From positions 1 through 64,000 of the forward strand of contig JAPPAB010000180.1 in assembly GCA_026705765.1 (NCBI GenBank): DNA of 64,000 nt. The letters run 5' to 3'. Source of the stretch: Gemmatimonadota bacterium (GTDB taxonomy: Bacteria > Latescibacterota > UBA2968). Below are positions 34,147-42,203 of this stretch, piece after piece (position 1 is the stretch's first letter; each line of letters starts with the position of its first letter). The notes beneath the pieces are model-generated. The model was not told the origin of the DNA, did no database searches, and saw only the letters and a program-made list of their open reading frames with translations. Made by a program: the position numbers and the translations under genes.

Positions 34147-34524
34147 TCAGGCGTGATCGGATTCGCGCCGAAACAATTGCAGAAGTACATCATTCGGCCC
34201 GTTGAAAAAGCTCAACCGAATGTCGGCTCCTTCGGCGTCGAAAGGCGCCACGGCAATATCTACACCCTTATCCTCGAGTTCCAGGGCGCTGTCGTCAACG
34301 CTATCGACCTTAAAGGATATGTGGTGAAAGCCCACTTCTGCGTCCATGGTCTTTTGGGGCATCAGCTCCAGAATAATATCTCCGGCCTGCAAAAAGACGA
34401 AATCCTCGTCATCCTCGTTGTGAAAGCGCTCAATTTCCACCAGACCCAGAGTCCGGGTATAAAATTGCACGGCGCCTTCGATATCGTCGCTGACCAGGGC
34501 AATTTTGTGGATATTGTCGATCAT
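34147..34524 (-). CDS. VOC-superfamily protein (glyoxalase/dioxygenase-like)
   Basis: 125 residues with two beta-alpha-beta-beta-beta units: IHKIALVSDDIEGAVQFYTRTLGL, then a metal ligand Glu in GDIILELMPQ, and in the second half VGFHHISFKVD with a His and LSFFNGPNDVLLQLFR. It resembles methylmalonyl-CoA epimerase or glyoxalase-I-like proteins; the reaction is unknown. GAAGGAGA precedes the ATG. It lies in the sugar-acid gene group with a minus-strand dipeptidase homologue upstream. Confidence 0.85.
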   Translation of the reverse strand: MIDNIHKIALVSDDIEGAVQFYTRTLGLVEIERFHNEDDEDFVFLQAGDIILELMPQKTMDAEVGFHHISFKVDSVDDSALELEDKGVDIAVAPFDAEGADIRLSFFNGPNDVLLQLFRRESDHA

Positions 34525-34585
34525 CTCCTTCTCCTGTCGTTAGGATCGAAAAATCCTCGATCTTATTTTCGCCACACATGCTCCT

Positions 34586-35593
34586 TCAAACATTCCACAC
34601 CCGCTCAAACAGATTCATCCAATTTCCGCCCAAAAGTTTGGGGATATCCTCGGCACTGTACCCGCGATTGACGAGTGCCTCTGCCAGATTGGGAAACTCC
34701 GCCGGGCTGTCAATTCCCTTCGGTTGAAAGCTCAGTTCAGTATATGGCACCGAGCCATCGGCAAAAGTCGAGGGAAACTTCGTACCCTGCTGCGAACCGA
34801 TATAATGCCAGAACTCGAGCGGCTGATCGTGTGTGGAATCCGTCCCAATAGCCACGTGATCAATACCGACCCGCTCTACCATATCGTCGATAGCATCGAC
34901 AAAATCCTCGACAGTCGAATCGAATCCTTTGGGAAGAAAATGGGCATAAGACGTGGCACCCACAACGCCTCCCTTTTCGGCGAGAAGCTTGAGCGCATCT
35001 TCTTCCTTGTTCCGCGGATGATTGCAAAAACTGCGGGCATTGGCATGGGTAATGGCGACTGGCTGCTCGGACATCTCAATAGCATCCATCGTCGTTTTCG
35101 GACCGACATGCGATAGGTCAATAACAATACCGAGCCGGTTCATTTCGCGCACCGCATCCACGCCAAAATTACTCAGACCGCCATCGGTTCGCTCCCAGCA
35201 ACCGCTACCCAGCAAATTGGTCTCGTGATAGGTCAGTTGAATCACCCGCACGCCGAGGGCGAGAAACAGCCCCAGGCGATCCAACTCGTTTTCTATGGGC
35301 GAAGCATTCTGAAAACTGAGAATAATCCCGGTCTTCCCCTGCTCTTTGGCGGCATAAATATCGGCCGTCTCTTTCACCTGCAAAATGTCATCGCGCTCGC
35401 GAAAGCGCCGCATCCACGCCGACAGATGCGCCATCGTCTGCACAAAATTTTCCCACGTAGCCACCGTGGCATTGATCGCGGTAATATTGCCGGCTCGCAA
35501 ACGCCTGAACACCGCATCGCTCTCCCAGTTGCTAATGCTCAGGCCATCTATCACAATCGCCTCGTCGTAGATCTTCCTCGCATCCGTATTCAT
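34586..35593 (-). CDS. Peptidase M19 (membrane dipeptidase)-family protein with altered metal site
   Basis: 335 residues. The M19 fold shows LALGVRVIQLTYHETNLLGSGCWE, IDLSHVGPKTTMDAIEMS, VAITHANARSFCNHPRNK and HVAIGTDSTHD. The usual first motif D-G-H-x-D, which supplies two zinc ligands, reads D16-G17-L18-S19-I20 here, so both His and Asp are missing. The other His residues remain. It may therefore act on a different substrate or use one metal. It lies between the VOC gene and the second enolase-superfamily gene. Confidence 0.85.
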   Translation of the reverse strand: MNTDARKIYDEAIVIDGLSISNWESDAVFRRLRAGNITAINATVATWENFVQTMAHLSAWMRRFRERDDILQVKETADIYAAKEQGKTGIILSFQNASPIENELDRLGLFLALGVRVIQLTYHETNLLGSGCWERTDGGLSNFGVDAVREMNRLGIVIDLSHVGPKTTMDAIEMSEQPVAITHANARSFCNHPRNKEEDALKLLAEKGGVVGATSYAHFLPKGFDSTVEDFVDAIDDMVERVGIDHVAIGTDSTHDQPLEFWHYIGSQQGTKFPSTFADGSVPYTELSFQPKGIDSPAEFPNLAEALVNRGYSAEDIPKLLGGNWMNLFERVWNV

Positions 35594-35608
35594 CAGCCTG
35601 CTCCTCTA

Positions 35609-36709
35609 TCAATAATCTGACACCGCCCCATCCCGGAGCCTCGCATTCGGCCACTCGAATGGACGCGCTGGACTCTTACCCACTTCGATTGCGCGCGCTT
35701 CATTGACCTCAACGCCCAGCCCGGGTCCCTCGGGCAACGATACATAACCTTCGTCATCCATTTCCCAGGTCTTAATCGCCACATCTTCGGGAAGCACACC
35801 CGCGTACCCCTCGTGAATCAAAAACATCGGCACCGACGCCGCCACATGCAGGCTCGCCGTCAAACCCAGATGGGACATCGTGCAATGCGGTGCAATGGGA
35901 ACAAAATGCGCTTCGGCGAGCGCAGCCACCTTCTTCATCTGGGTAATACCCCCGCCGTGACCACAATCCGGCTGAAGCACATCAATCACCTGCGCCTCCA
36001 AAATCTCCCGCACCTCCCAGATCGTGCGATCCCGCTCACCCGTCGCAAGGGGCACCGGCACCATCTCGCGGACCTTCTTCATATTCTCTATATTCCCCGG
36101 CACCCACGCCTCTTCCAAAAACAGCAAATCATCGGACTTCAAATAACCCGCAAACTGCCTGACCAGAGGTGGCGGCAAACAGCTATGTGCATCGAACATC
36201 ACGGCACCGTCGTGTCCCACCTTCTCCCTCGCATCTTTAATCTTCTGAACAATTGCCTCAATCTCGGCAGGCGTACCCGCAAAATACTGGGCACCGCCCG
36301 GTCCCGTCTTGATCGCCTTTGGACTTGGATACATCCATATCTTGTCCCTGCACGGACCGCCCAACAGGCGATACACCGGAACCCCGTGCAGCTTCCCACA
36401 GATATCCCACAGCGCCATATCAATCGCAGAAATCGTGTGAACCATCAAACCGCCGTTGCGGATATTGCGATGTGCGCGGAACATCCGTTGCCAGAGATGC
36501 TCCGTACGCGTGGGATTCTCTCCAATAATCAACTCGGAAAGCGACTCTGCAAGCGCGCAGGTCACCTTTGTATCCATGTTATTGATCTCACCCCAGCCCG
36601 TAATCCCGGCATTCGTCTCGACCTTGACATATCCCTTCACCCCAATCGGTATCGCAGTCAACCCCGTAACGCGAATACGCGATGCTCTGTCTTCGTGATC
36701 ATTGCTCAT
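35609..36709 (-). CDS. Enolase-superfamily sugar-acid dehydratase (D-galactonate dehydratase-like)
   Basis: About 366 residues from the ATG at 36709, which has GGGAGG upstream. Metal ligands are Asp in VMFDAHSCLPPP, Glu in LFLEEAWVPGN and Glu in LATGERDRTIWE, with a catalytic His in IAPHCTMSHLG. The N-terminal domain has NGGLMVHTISAIDMALWDICG. The layout fits the DgoD/RspA group that dehydrates aldonates to 2-keto-3-deoxy acids; the exact sugar is not decidable. It is the first gene of the run down to the TIM-barrel gene at 33322. Confidence 0.88.
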   Translation of the reverse strand: MSNDHEDRASRIRVTGLTAIPIGVKGYVKVETNAGITGWGEINNMDTKVTCALAESLSELIIGENPTRTEHLWQRMFRAHRNIRNGGLMVHTISAIDMALWDICGKLHGVPVYRLLGGPCRDKIWMYPSPKAIKTGPGGAQYFAGTPAEIEAIVQKIKDAREKVGHDGAVMFDAHSCLPPPLVRQFAGYLKSDDLLFLEEAWVPGNIENMKKVREMVPVPLATGERDRTIWEVREILEAQVIDVLQPDCGHGGGITQMKKVAALAEAHFVPIAPHCTMSHLGLTASLHVAASVPMFLIHEGYAGVLPEDVAIKTWEMDDEGYVSLPEGPGLGVEVNEARAIEVGKSPARPFEWPNARLRDGAVSDY

Positions 36710-37081
36710 ACAGTCCTCCCGCAAATAGAAGTGTAACGCGCATACTGGTCAAACAGCTTGACCTAACAGAGTGTAATTTAGCGTTTGATAAAAAATATGG
36801 TATCTTTATTTTACAGCCCGTAAGACCCACTCGCAGAGAGCTTTAGTGTTGGGAAGCAGACGCGAGTTAGCGAGCGTTGTTTTGCAAGGGCTTCCGAATT
36901 TATGGTGCGGTGCTTCCGTGTAAAATCATCACGGAACATGCTTAGCATGGTGGCACGTTGCTCAAGGCAATGTGGACGGTGGAGCGGTGTACAAGTGCGC
37001 CAGCACTTCATCGACCAAAATCATCCGTTCACTGACTACATAAAACTTGCATAAATTACTGTTTTTGTGTATATTTACATT
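36710..37081. other. Intergenic stretch with several short hairpins left of the TnpB element
   Basis: No convincing gene. The region holds ACTCGC/GCGAGT (36829-36867), TTCCGTG/CACGGAA (36914-36936), CATGC-TTA-GCATG (36937-36949) and AAGTGC/GCACTT (36992-37009). GCTTTAG followed by TTGGGA near 36839 recalls the right-end hairpin of the TnpB element at 38265-38284. It may include the left end of that element, a decayed copy, or a structured RNA. Confidence 0.4.
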
Positions 37082-38188
37082 ATGGAATACTTAACATACA
37101 AATACAAAATGTATAGTCTCTGTGATCGCAATATGTATATCCATAGGGATATAGATTCTTTTGCTGAGGTGTATAATCATTTCATTGCCTTGCACAAGCG
37201 ATACTATCGGCGTTTTGGCACGTATCCGAGTAAATTCACAATGATTAACCATTTGGCAAAGCTGAAAAGAACAACACGCTTTGCACATTGGCGTTTGTTG
37301 CCGTCACAGGCATTGCAAAATGTGATTGAGCGCATAGACTTTGGCTATCAGAAATTCTTTGCCAGAGACAACAAGCGTCCGCCCACATTCAGGTCTCGCT
37401 TTCGGTATCAGTCCTATACGCTCAAGCAAGCAGGATACAAATTCCTCGAGCGTAACAAGGTGCGTATCGGCAAGCGTATATTTCGCTATCACAAAAGCAG
37501 AAAATTCGATTTAGATAGTATCAAAACGGTCACAATCAAACGTGACCGCGCAGGCGATTTGTGGCTATGTGTTGTTGCAAAGGCTGAGGGTATCAAGTCA
37601 TTCATGATCAAGAACGGTAAAACCGCAGGTTTTGATTTTGGCTTGCAAACATATCTAACAGCCTCAGACAGCACAAGGACACAATCGCCATTGTTCTTCA
37701 ATCGCAATTCGAGGAAAGTCAAAAAGGCTAATCGCAATCTTTCTCGCAAGAAGAAAGGTAGCAACAATCGTCACAGGGCAAGAGTAAATCATGCCAGAGT
37801 GCATCGGCGCGTTGCTAATCAGCGTAGAGACTATCACTGGCAACTTGCCTATCAACTGTGTAAAGAATATGACGTTATGTTCTTTGAGACTTTGAACATT
37901 GACGCCATGAAAGCGTTGTGGGGACGAAAGATTAGCGATTTGGGCTTCTCAAACTTCTTGTCCATACTCAAGTATGTGGCAAAAAAGACGGGCAAAGTTG
38001 TCAAACAAATCGACAAATGGCTGCCGTCGTCAAAGACATGCTCTGCTTGTGGCACAGTCAAAGAGGACCTCGAATTGCGAGAGAGAACATTCCATTGTTG
38101 CGAGTGTGGTCTTGAGATGGACAGAGACCTCAACGCGGCGATAAACATTCACAGGTGGGGGCGTCCACCTATGGCGGAGGTAGCGTAA
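37082..38188 (+). CDS. tnpB: TnpB, RNA-guided DNA endonuclease of the IS605 family
   Basis: 368 residues from the ATG at 37082; a GTG at 37067 is also in frame. The RuvC-like nuclease residues are all present: Asp185 in AGFDFGLQTYL, Glu269 in MFFETLNIDAM and Asp349 in MDRDLNAAINIH. The zinc ribbon has Cys320, Cys323, Cys339 and Cys342 (CSACG, CCECG). The N-terminal part (YKYKMYSLCD, FRSRFRYQSYTLK) is the RNA/TAM-binding region. TnpB cuts DNA next to a short motif, guided by an RNA from the element's right end. Nothing suggests inactivation. Confidence 0.93.
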   Translation: MEYLTYKYKMYSLCDRNMYIHRDIDSFAEVYNHFIALHKRYYRRFGTYPSKFTMINHLAKLKRTTRFAHWRLLPSQALQNVIERIDFGYQKFFARDNKRPPTFRSRFRYQSYTLKQAGYKFLERNKVRIGKRIFRYHKSRKFDLDSIKTVTIKRDRAGDLWLCVVAKAEGIKSFMIKNGKTAGFDFGLQTYLTASDSTRTQSPLFFNRNSRKVKKANRNLSRKKKGSNNRHRARVNHARVHRRVANQRRDYHWQLAYQLCKEYDVMFFETLNIDAMKALWGRKISDLGFSNFLSILKYVAKKTGKVVKQIDKWLPSSKTCSACGTVKEDLELRERTFHCCECGLEMDRDLNAAINIHRWGRPPMAEVA

Positions 38189-38294
38189 GACTTGCCGACC
38201 TTCGGGGAAGCAAGCAACTACTGTTGATCCCACAATCCCTGCTGAAGCAACAAGATTCTATAATCCCAATGCTTTAGCTTTGGGAGTACGTCAA
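38120..38294 (+). ncRNA. Probable omega-RNA (reRNA) of the TnpB element
   Basis: In studied TnpB systems the guide RNA covers the tnpB 3' end and the right end and uses the flanking DNA as guide. Here the stretch contains CTTCGGGGAAG-type pairing after the stop codon and the terminal hairpin CCCAATGCTTTAGCTTTGGG, then AGTACGTCAA. The guide would begin at 38295. The 5' limit is a guess. Confidence 0.5.
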
Positions 38295-38296
38295 TT

Positions 38297-38353
38297 TACC
38301 ATGCCAACGACACGCGAGTAGAAAGCATCAAACTTTACCTCGAGAAACAGTAA
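38297..38353 (+). pseudogene. Possible 3' tail of a gene interrupted by the TnpB element
   Basis: Directly after the element's right end an open frame reads YHANDTRVESIKLYLEKQ and stops at 38353, one base before the start codon of the next gene (38355). It looks like the helical end of a real protein that lost its upstream part. Only 18 residues are available, so chance cannot be excluded. Confidence 0.25.
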
Positions 38354-38354
38354 A

Positions 38355-40187
38355 ATGACCTGTGCAACACTATCAGTAAAAACGCGCCAACAACCACCCG
38401 ACTGGGCCGTGCGCCAGCGCCAACTAATAGCGATAATGGACCGCGCAGCTCACCCTTTTGTCGAACACAGCACCCGCCCAGACGGCACTCTAATCCAGCG
38501 CACGGTATGGACGAGCATGGACGGCACGGACAACGGCTATGAGGCCTTCCTCTCCTTCCCCCTCTTCTATCTGCTGGGCGGCGGCGAGCACATCCATCGG
38601 ATCGCCCGCAAAGAATGGGACGCCATCACCTATCAATACGCCAACTACGGCACAGTGGATCGGGAATTCGTCACCGGCTTCGACTGGTTCCACCACTCCG
38701 AGAGCTATACCTACATCTACTATCTGGCCATGGCCGACCCCGAAAACCACATTGACCGCACCCGCGCCCTGCGCTACGCCGCCATGTACACTGGCGAAGA
38801 TCCGCTGGCACCCAACTGGGATGCCCAGCACTGCATGATCCGCTCGCCCCTCAACGGCAGCAAAGGACCGCGCTTTATAACCACCCAGACCGATTGGGAA
38901 TACCACCGCCCCATTCTCTCCGGATACCTGGCTCCGTATGAAGACATAGAAGGCGCTGACAGTTCTGACCCACTCTTTAAGGTCGATTGGACCGACGACC
39001 GGATCTTCGCCCGGGTACTCGACCAGATCAATCAGCGCATGACCCGCGGTGACGTGCCCCTCAACCTGTGTGCCACCAGCCTGGTCACCAACGCGTACCT
39101 CTACACAGGCGAAGACAAGTACCGGCAGTGGGTACTGAATTATTTGCAAGCCTGGGAAGCGCGCCGCGCCGCCAATGATGGCATCATGCCCGACAATATC
39201 GGTCCCAACGGCATCATCGGCGAGTTGATGGACGGCAAGTGGTGGGGCGGGTACTACGGCTGGCGCTGGCCGCATGGAGCGCGCAATATCGTCGAGCCAG
39301 CCCTCGTAGCTGGCAGTTGCGCCCTGCTCATGACCGGCGACATGTCGCATCTGGACCTGGCCCGCTCACAACTCGATATGCTCTGGGAAAACCGGCGCGA
39401 GGAGAACGGTCAGATCCAGGTGCCAGCACGGCACGGCGACCGCGGCTGGTTCGACTTCCGCCCGCCCGATTCCCATTTGTACATCCACCTGTATTACCTG
39501 AGCCAGAGCGCCGAGGATCTGGCCCGTCTCGACGAAGTCTTCCCGGGACGCGAGGGCTTTGTGGGTCTGCCACCCGACTGGGGCGCGGCCAAGGCCGGCA
39601 TCTGCCCCCCAAAAGCCTGGTTCGCCTTTACCGAAGGCAAAAACCCCGACTACCTCGACCAGGTATTCGACTCGACCTATTCCAGCATCTGTCACAGCCT
39701 GGAGCGTTTGGAAAGCGATGACAGCGACCCGGAAACGCGCGAATGCTACCACTTCCAGAAACTCAATCCAGTGCTACCCGAAGCCCTCGTTCAAATGGCC
39801 ATGGGCACGCCAGCGGCCATATACAACGGCGGCATGCTACAGGCCCACTTGCGCTATTTTGACCCACAACGCCACCGCCCGGGACTGCCGGAACACATCG
39901 CGGCTCTGGTTGACCGGATCAGCGCCGACCAGGTCAGCGTATCGCTGGTAAATACCGATCCAGTGGAAAGCCGAGCCGTACTGCTCCAGGCCGGTTCCTT
40001 TGGCGAGCACTGCTTTACCCGTGCCCGCCTTGAAACCCGTAAGGGCGATGACCAGTCCATCGAGGTGAACGGCAAATATCTTCGGATAAATCTGGGTCCA
40101 GGTACTCAGGCGCGCCTGCACCTGGGACTGAAGCGCTTTGCCTTCCAGCCTTCCTACGCCCTCCCACCTTTTGCACGCCTTCTTTGA
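38355..40187 (+). CDS. Uncharacterised large protein, possibly an (alpha/alpha)-toroid glycosidase or lyase-like enzyme
   Basis: 610 residues with no signal peptide and no family I can name with confidence. Features are DGTDNGYEAFLSFPLFYLLG, repeated Trp- and Tyr-rich helical segments (YLYTGEDKYRQWVLNYLQAW, WWGGYYGWRWPHG), NIVEPALVAGSCALLMTG, and HGDRGWFDFRPPDSHLYIHLYYL. Alternating helices with aromatic clefts recall six-hairpin glycosidases and unsaturated-uronyl hydrolases. Acidic residues in MDGTDN and GWFDF are candidates for catalysis. The last part (about 510-600) looks like a beta domain. It lies 10 bp before the transglutaminase-like gene and is richer in G+C than the B12 locus. Confidence 0.6.
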   Translation: MTCATLSVKTRQQPPDWAVRQRQLIAIMDRAAHPFVEHSTRPDGTLIQRTVWTSMDGTDNGYEAFLSFPLFYLLGGGEHIHRIARKEWDAITYQYANYGTVDREFVTGFDWFHHSESYTYIYYLAMADPENHIDRTRALRYAAMYTGEDPLAPNWDAQHCMIRSPLNGSKGPRFITTQTDWEYHRPILSGYLAPYEDIEGADSSDPLFKVDWTDDRIFARVLDQINQRMTRGDVPLNLCATSLVTNAYLYTGEDKYRQWVLNYLQAWEARRAANDGIMPDNIGPNGIIGELMDGKWWGGYYGWRWPHGARNIVEPALVAGSCALLMTGDMSHLDLARSQLDMLWENRREENGQIQVPARHGDRGWFDFRPPDSHLYIHLYYLSQSAEDLARLDEVFPGREGFVGLPPDWGAAKAGICPPKAWFAFTEGKNPDYLDQVFDSTYSSICHSLERLESDDSDPETRECYHFQKLNPVLPEALVQMAMGTPAAIYNGGMLQAHLRYFDPQRHRPGLPEHIAALVDRISADQVSVSLVNTDPVESRAVLLQAGSFGEHCFTRARLETRKGDDQSIEVNGKYLRINLGPGTQARLHLGLKRFAFQPSYALPPFARLL

Positions 40188-40197
40188 AGGAAACAGC

Positions 40198-41427
40198 ATG
40201 AGTCGATTGTACTACAGCGAAGAGGGGCGCGTGATGCCCTCTCTCTGTGAAGAATTAACGATCTTTCGGCGGGCACGCAAAACGCTCACACTGCCCTCGA
40301 CAAACGCGCCGGGAACAGTTTACATACTCGCCCGACCCTACCCGGAAAACGACGCGCCCTTGCGAGTGTCAATGAATGGCGCGGAAGTCGCCGCGCTAAA
40401 ACCGACCCGACGCGGCGCGTATTCATGGTATGAATTCTCAGTGGAAAAACTGAAAGAAGGCGAGAACACCTTTGAACTGTGGACCGACCACACGGCAATG
40501 GCCGGCTGGTCGCTGGCAATGGAAGCGGGACATCCCGCACCGGACAGCGCAATAAGCGATGATCGCGGGCACACCTGGCGCAATGAGCGGATGGGATATC
40601 TGAACGCAGTCCTGGGTGAATACGTCATTCGGGTCAGATTGGCTGAAGGAGAAGATCCTCCACCGCCCCCTATGGTATGGGAAAACGCGGATTCATCCAG
40701 ATTTGAATCCCTGAGACAAATACTACCGCCTGCTGCACGCGATGAGGGACCGTTAATCAAACGGGTACGCGCATTATCATCTTGGCTGGCATCCAGTTGG
40801 GAACACACCAGTTCGGCAAGGGCAGAACAATACGCGCCGTGGGATGCCGAAACCCTGTTGGCCTGGGCTCCGGGACAGATTGGACACAATGGAAAACGGC
40901 CAGTGGCAATGTGTGTACACTATGCAGCGGCATTTGTGAGTTGCACCCAAGCTATCGGCATACCATCTCGATGCGCGGTCTTGACAGAAGCGGTGAACAG
41001 CTTCAACGGACATTTTGTAGCAGAAGTCTGGTTCGATCACCTACGCAAGTGGGTAGTAGTAGATCCGAATACGGACGCACTATTTCTAAAAAACGGGATA
41101 CCGATGTCAATGGGAGAAATACAAGCCGCGGGGAAGAATCTAAAAACACATATCGAATACGGGCGGGGTACAGAATTCCAGCGCACCTTTCCGCACATCG
41201 TGGAATTTATGCGGGAAAATCTGGAAAAGGGAGTTTGTTTTCAGCACCGGAGCATCTGGTTCAGGAGCGACCTACTGGAACACCCCGAGTTTTCACCACC
41301 AGCGCACGGATCGCTGAGCTATTGCGAAACCGGCCTCGTGTGGGAACAGCGAGATAGGGAAACGGGATTCGGAATGTTTCCCCATTTTGGAAATAAGGAC
41401 TATTTCAACGCAGCACCTGTCAGGTAG
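40198..41427 (+). CDS. Transglutaminase-like fold protein
   Basis: About 409 residues from the ATG at 40198, which has GAAGGA upstream. An N-terminal beta region (about 1-135, with VSMNGAEVAALKP and ENTFELWTDHTAMAGWSLAM) resembles a carbohydrate-binding or beta-sandwich domain. The C-terminal part has the transglutaminase core triad: Cys in AMCVHYAAAF, His in NGHFVAEVWFD and Asp in WVVVDPNTD. No signal peptide is seen. It is coupled to the unknown protein upstream. The reaction could be hydrolysis of an amide, as in PNGase-like members. Its 3' end overlaps the opposing PhyH gene by 8 bp. Confidence 0.8.
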   Translation: MSRLYYSEEGRVMPSLCEELTIFRRARKTLTLPSTNAPGTVYILARPYPENDAPLRVSMNGAEVAALKPTRRGAYSWYEFSVEKLKEGENTFELWTDHTAMAGWSLAMEAGHPAPDSAISDDRGHTWRNERMGYLNAVLGEYVIRVRLAEGEDPPPPPMVWENADSSRFESLRQILPPAARDEGPLIKRVRALSSWLASSWEHTSSARAEQYAPWDAETLLAWAPGQIGHNGKRPVAMCVHYAAAFVSCTQAIGIPSRCAVLTEAVNSFNGHFVAEVWFDHLRKWVVVDPNTDALFLKNGIPMSMGEIQAAGKNLKTHIEYGRGTEFQRTFPHIVEFMRENLEKGVCFQHRSIWFRSDLLEHPEFSPPAHGSLSYCETGLVWEQRDRETGFGMFPHFGNKDYFNAAPVR

Positions 41428-42193
41428 AATCCGGAGCGATCACATTGGGCCGACTACCAACCGCCGGGGCACCCATAATCCGTCGCTGCTGTGGCGTAGG
41501 ATCGAAATAGTTCGCCGGATCGTAGGACACCTGATGGTTGGCCATGTGTCCCGGATTGTACTTGTAGAGAAAAGCACGCCGTTCGTGGGCACCGCGCCAA
41601 TCCTTAGTTCCGTGGGTCAAAGCCTCGGTAAAAATGACCGCATCGCCTGCATCCACCTCGGGCTGTACCACATAGGGCGGCACCCTCTTCAGCGTACGCA
41701 CATCCTCTGGCAAATTCTGAGGAAAATTGCCCTTGTGGCTACCCGGAATACAGACAAACCCGCCATCTCCTGCCCCGGCTGGAGCCAGCATAAAAGTCAC
41801 GACAGTTAGACCCGTCCGCACCTGCCCATCCAGATAGTGAAAATATCGATGTGTCCCCAGTTCCGGCAGACCGTGTAGATTCCCGCTGTCGCTACCAGCG
41901 TTCATAAACATGGCATAATCGTGGTCAATGCGGAATTTGGGACCGAGAAACTCCGCCAGAACCGGCACAATTCTCGGGTGATCGAGCAGCCGCTGGCAGG
42001 CAGGATCCCACCGGGAGACATAGCGGACATTGCGAATACCGCGGCGCCCCTTGGAATCGTTGCCATCCGAGTAATCCCTGGGATACACCCGATCCGAAAC
42101 CTCGTTCAGTTCATCTACCTCCTCCTGCGTCAGCACGCCGCGGAGCACCAGATAGCCCTGCAAATCGAACAGGTATCTCTCTTCGTCAGTCAT
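41420..42193 (-). CDS. Phytanoyl-CoA dioxygenase (PhyH) family protein, divergent
   Basis: About 257 residues from the ATG at 42193, preceded by GAGGGG. The start YLFDLQGYLVLRGVLTQEEV is the PhyH N-terminal helix. Later GDGGFVCIPGSHKGNF, DAGDAVIFTEALTHGT and ERRAFLYKYNPGH supply the distal His and the 2-oxoglutarate-type Arg. The normal H-x-D is not obvious: the corresponding stretch reads NLHGLPELGTHRYF. The iron site may therefore be altered or use a different residue. It follows the SDR gene at 42204-42965 with a 10-bp gap. Confidence 0.85.
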   Translation of the reverse strand: MTDEERYLFDLQGYLVLRGVLTQEEVDELNEVSDRVYPRDYSDGNDSKGRRGIRNVRYVSRWDPACQRLLDHPRIVPVLAEFLGPKFRIDHDYAMFMNAGSDSGNLHGLPELGTHRYFHYLDGQVRTGLTVVTFMLAPAGAGDGGFVCIPGSHKGNFPQNLPEDVRTLKRVPPYVVQPEVDAGDAVIFTEALTHGTKDWRGAHERRAFLYKYNPGHMANHQVSYDPANYFDPTPQQRRIMGAPAVGSRPNVIAPDST

Positions 42194-42203
42194 ACAATAC
42201 CCC

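Larger units (their letters stand above)
37067..38294 (+). mobile_element. IS200/IS605-type stand-alone tnpB element (IS1341-like), left end undefined
   Basis: An intact tnpB is followed by a right end that matches the family pattern: a short terminal hairpin (38265-38284) and then AGTACGTCAA, ending at 38294. No Y1 transposase (tnpA) is present, so movement would depend on a TnpA elsewhere. The left boundary was not determined and may lie anywhere from about 36810 to the tnpB start. Confidence 0.75.

Noticed and set aside
36811-37011. 66-residue minus-strand frame left of the TnpB element
   Set aside because: No homology or ribosome site; it runs through the hairpins, so the region is described as non-coding.
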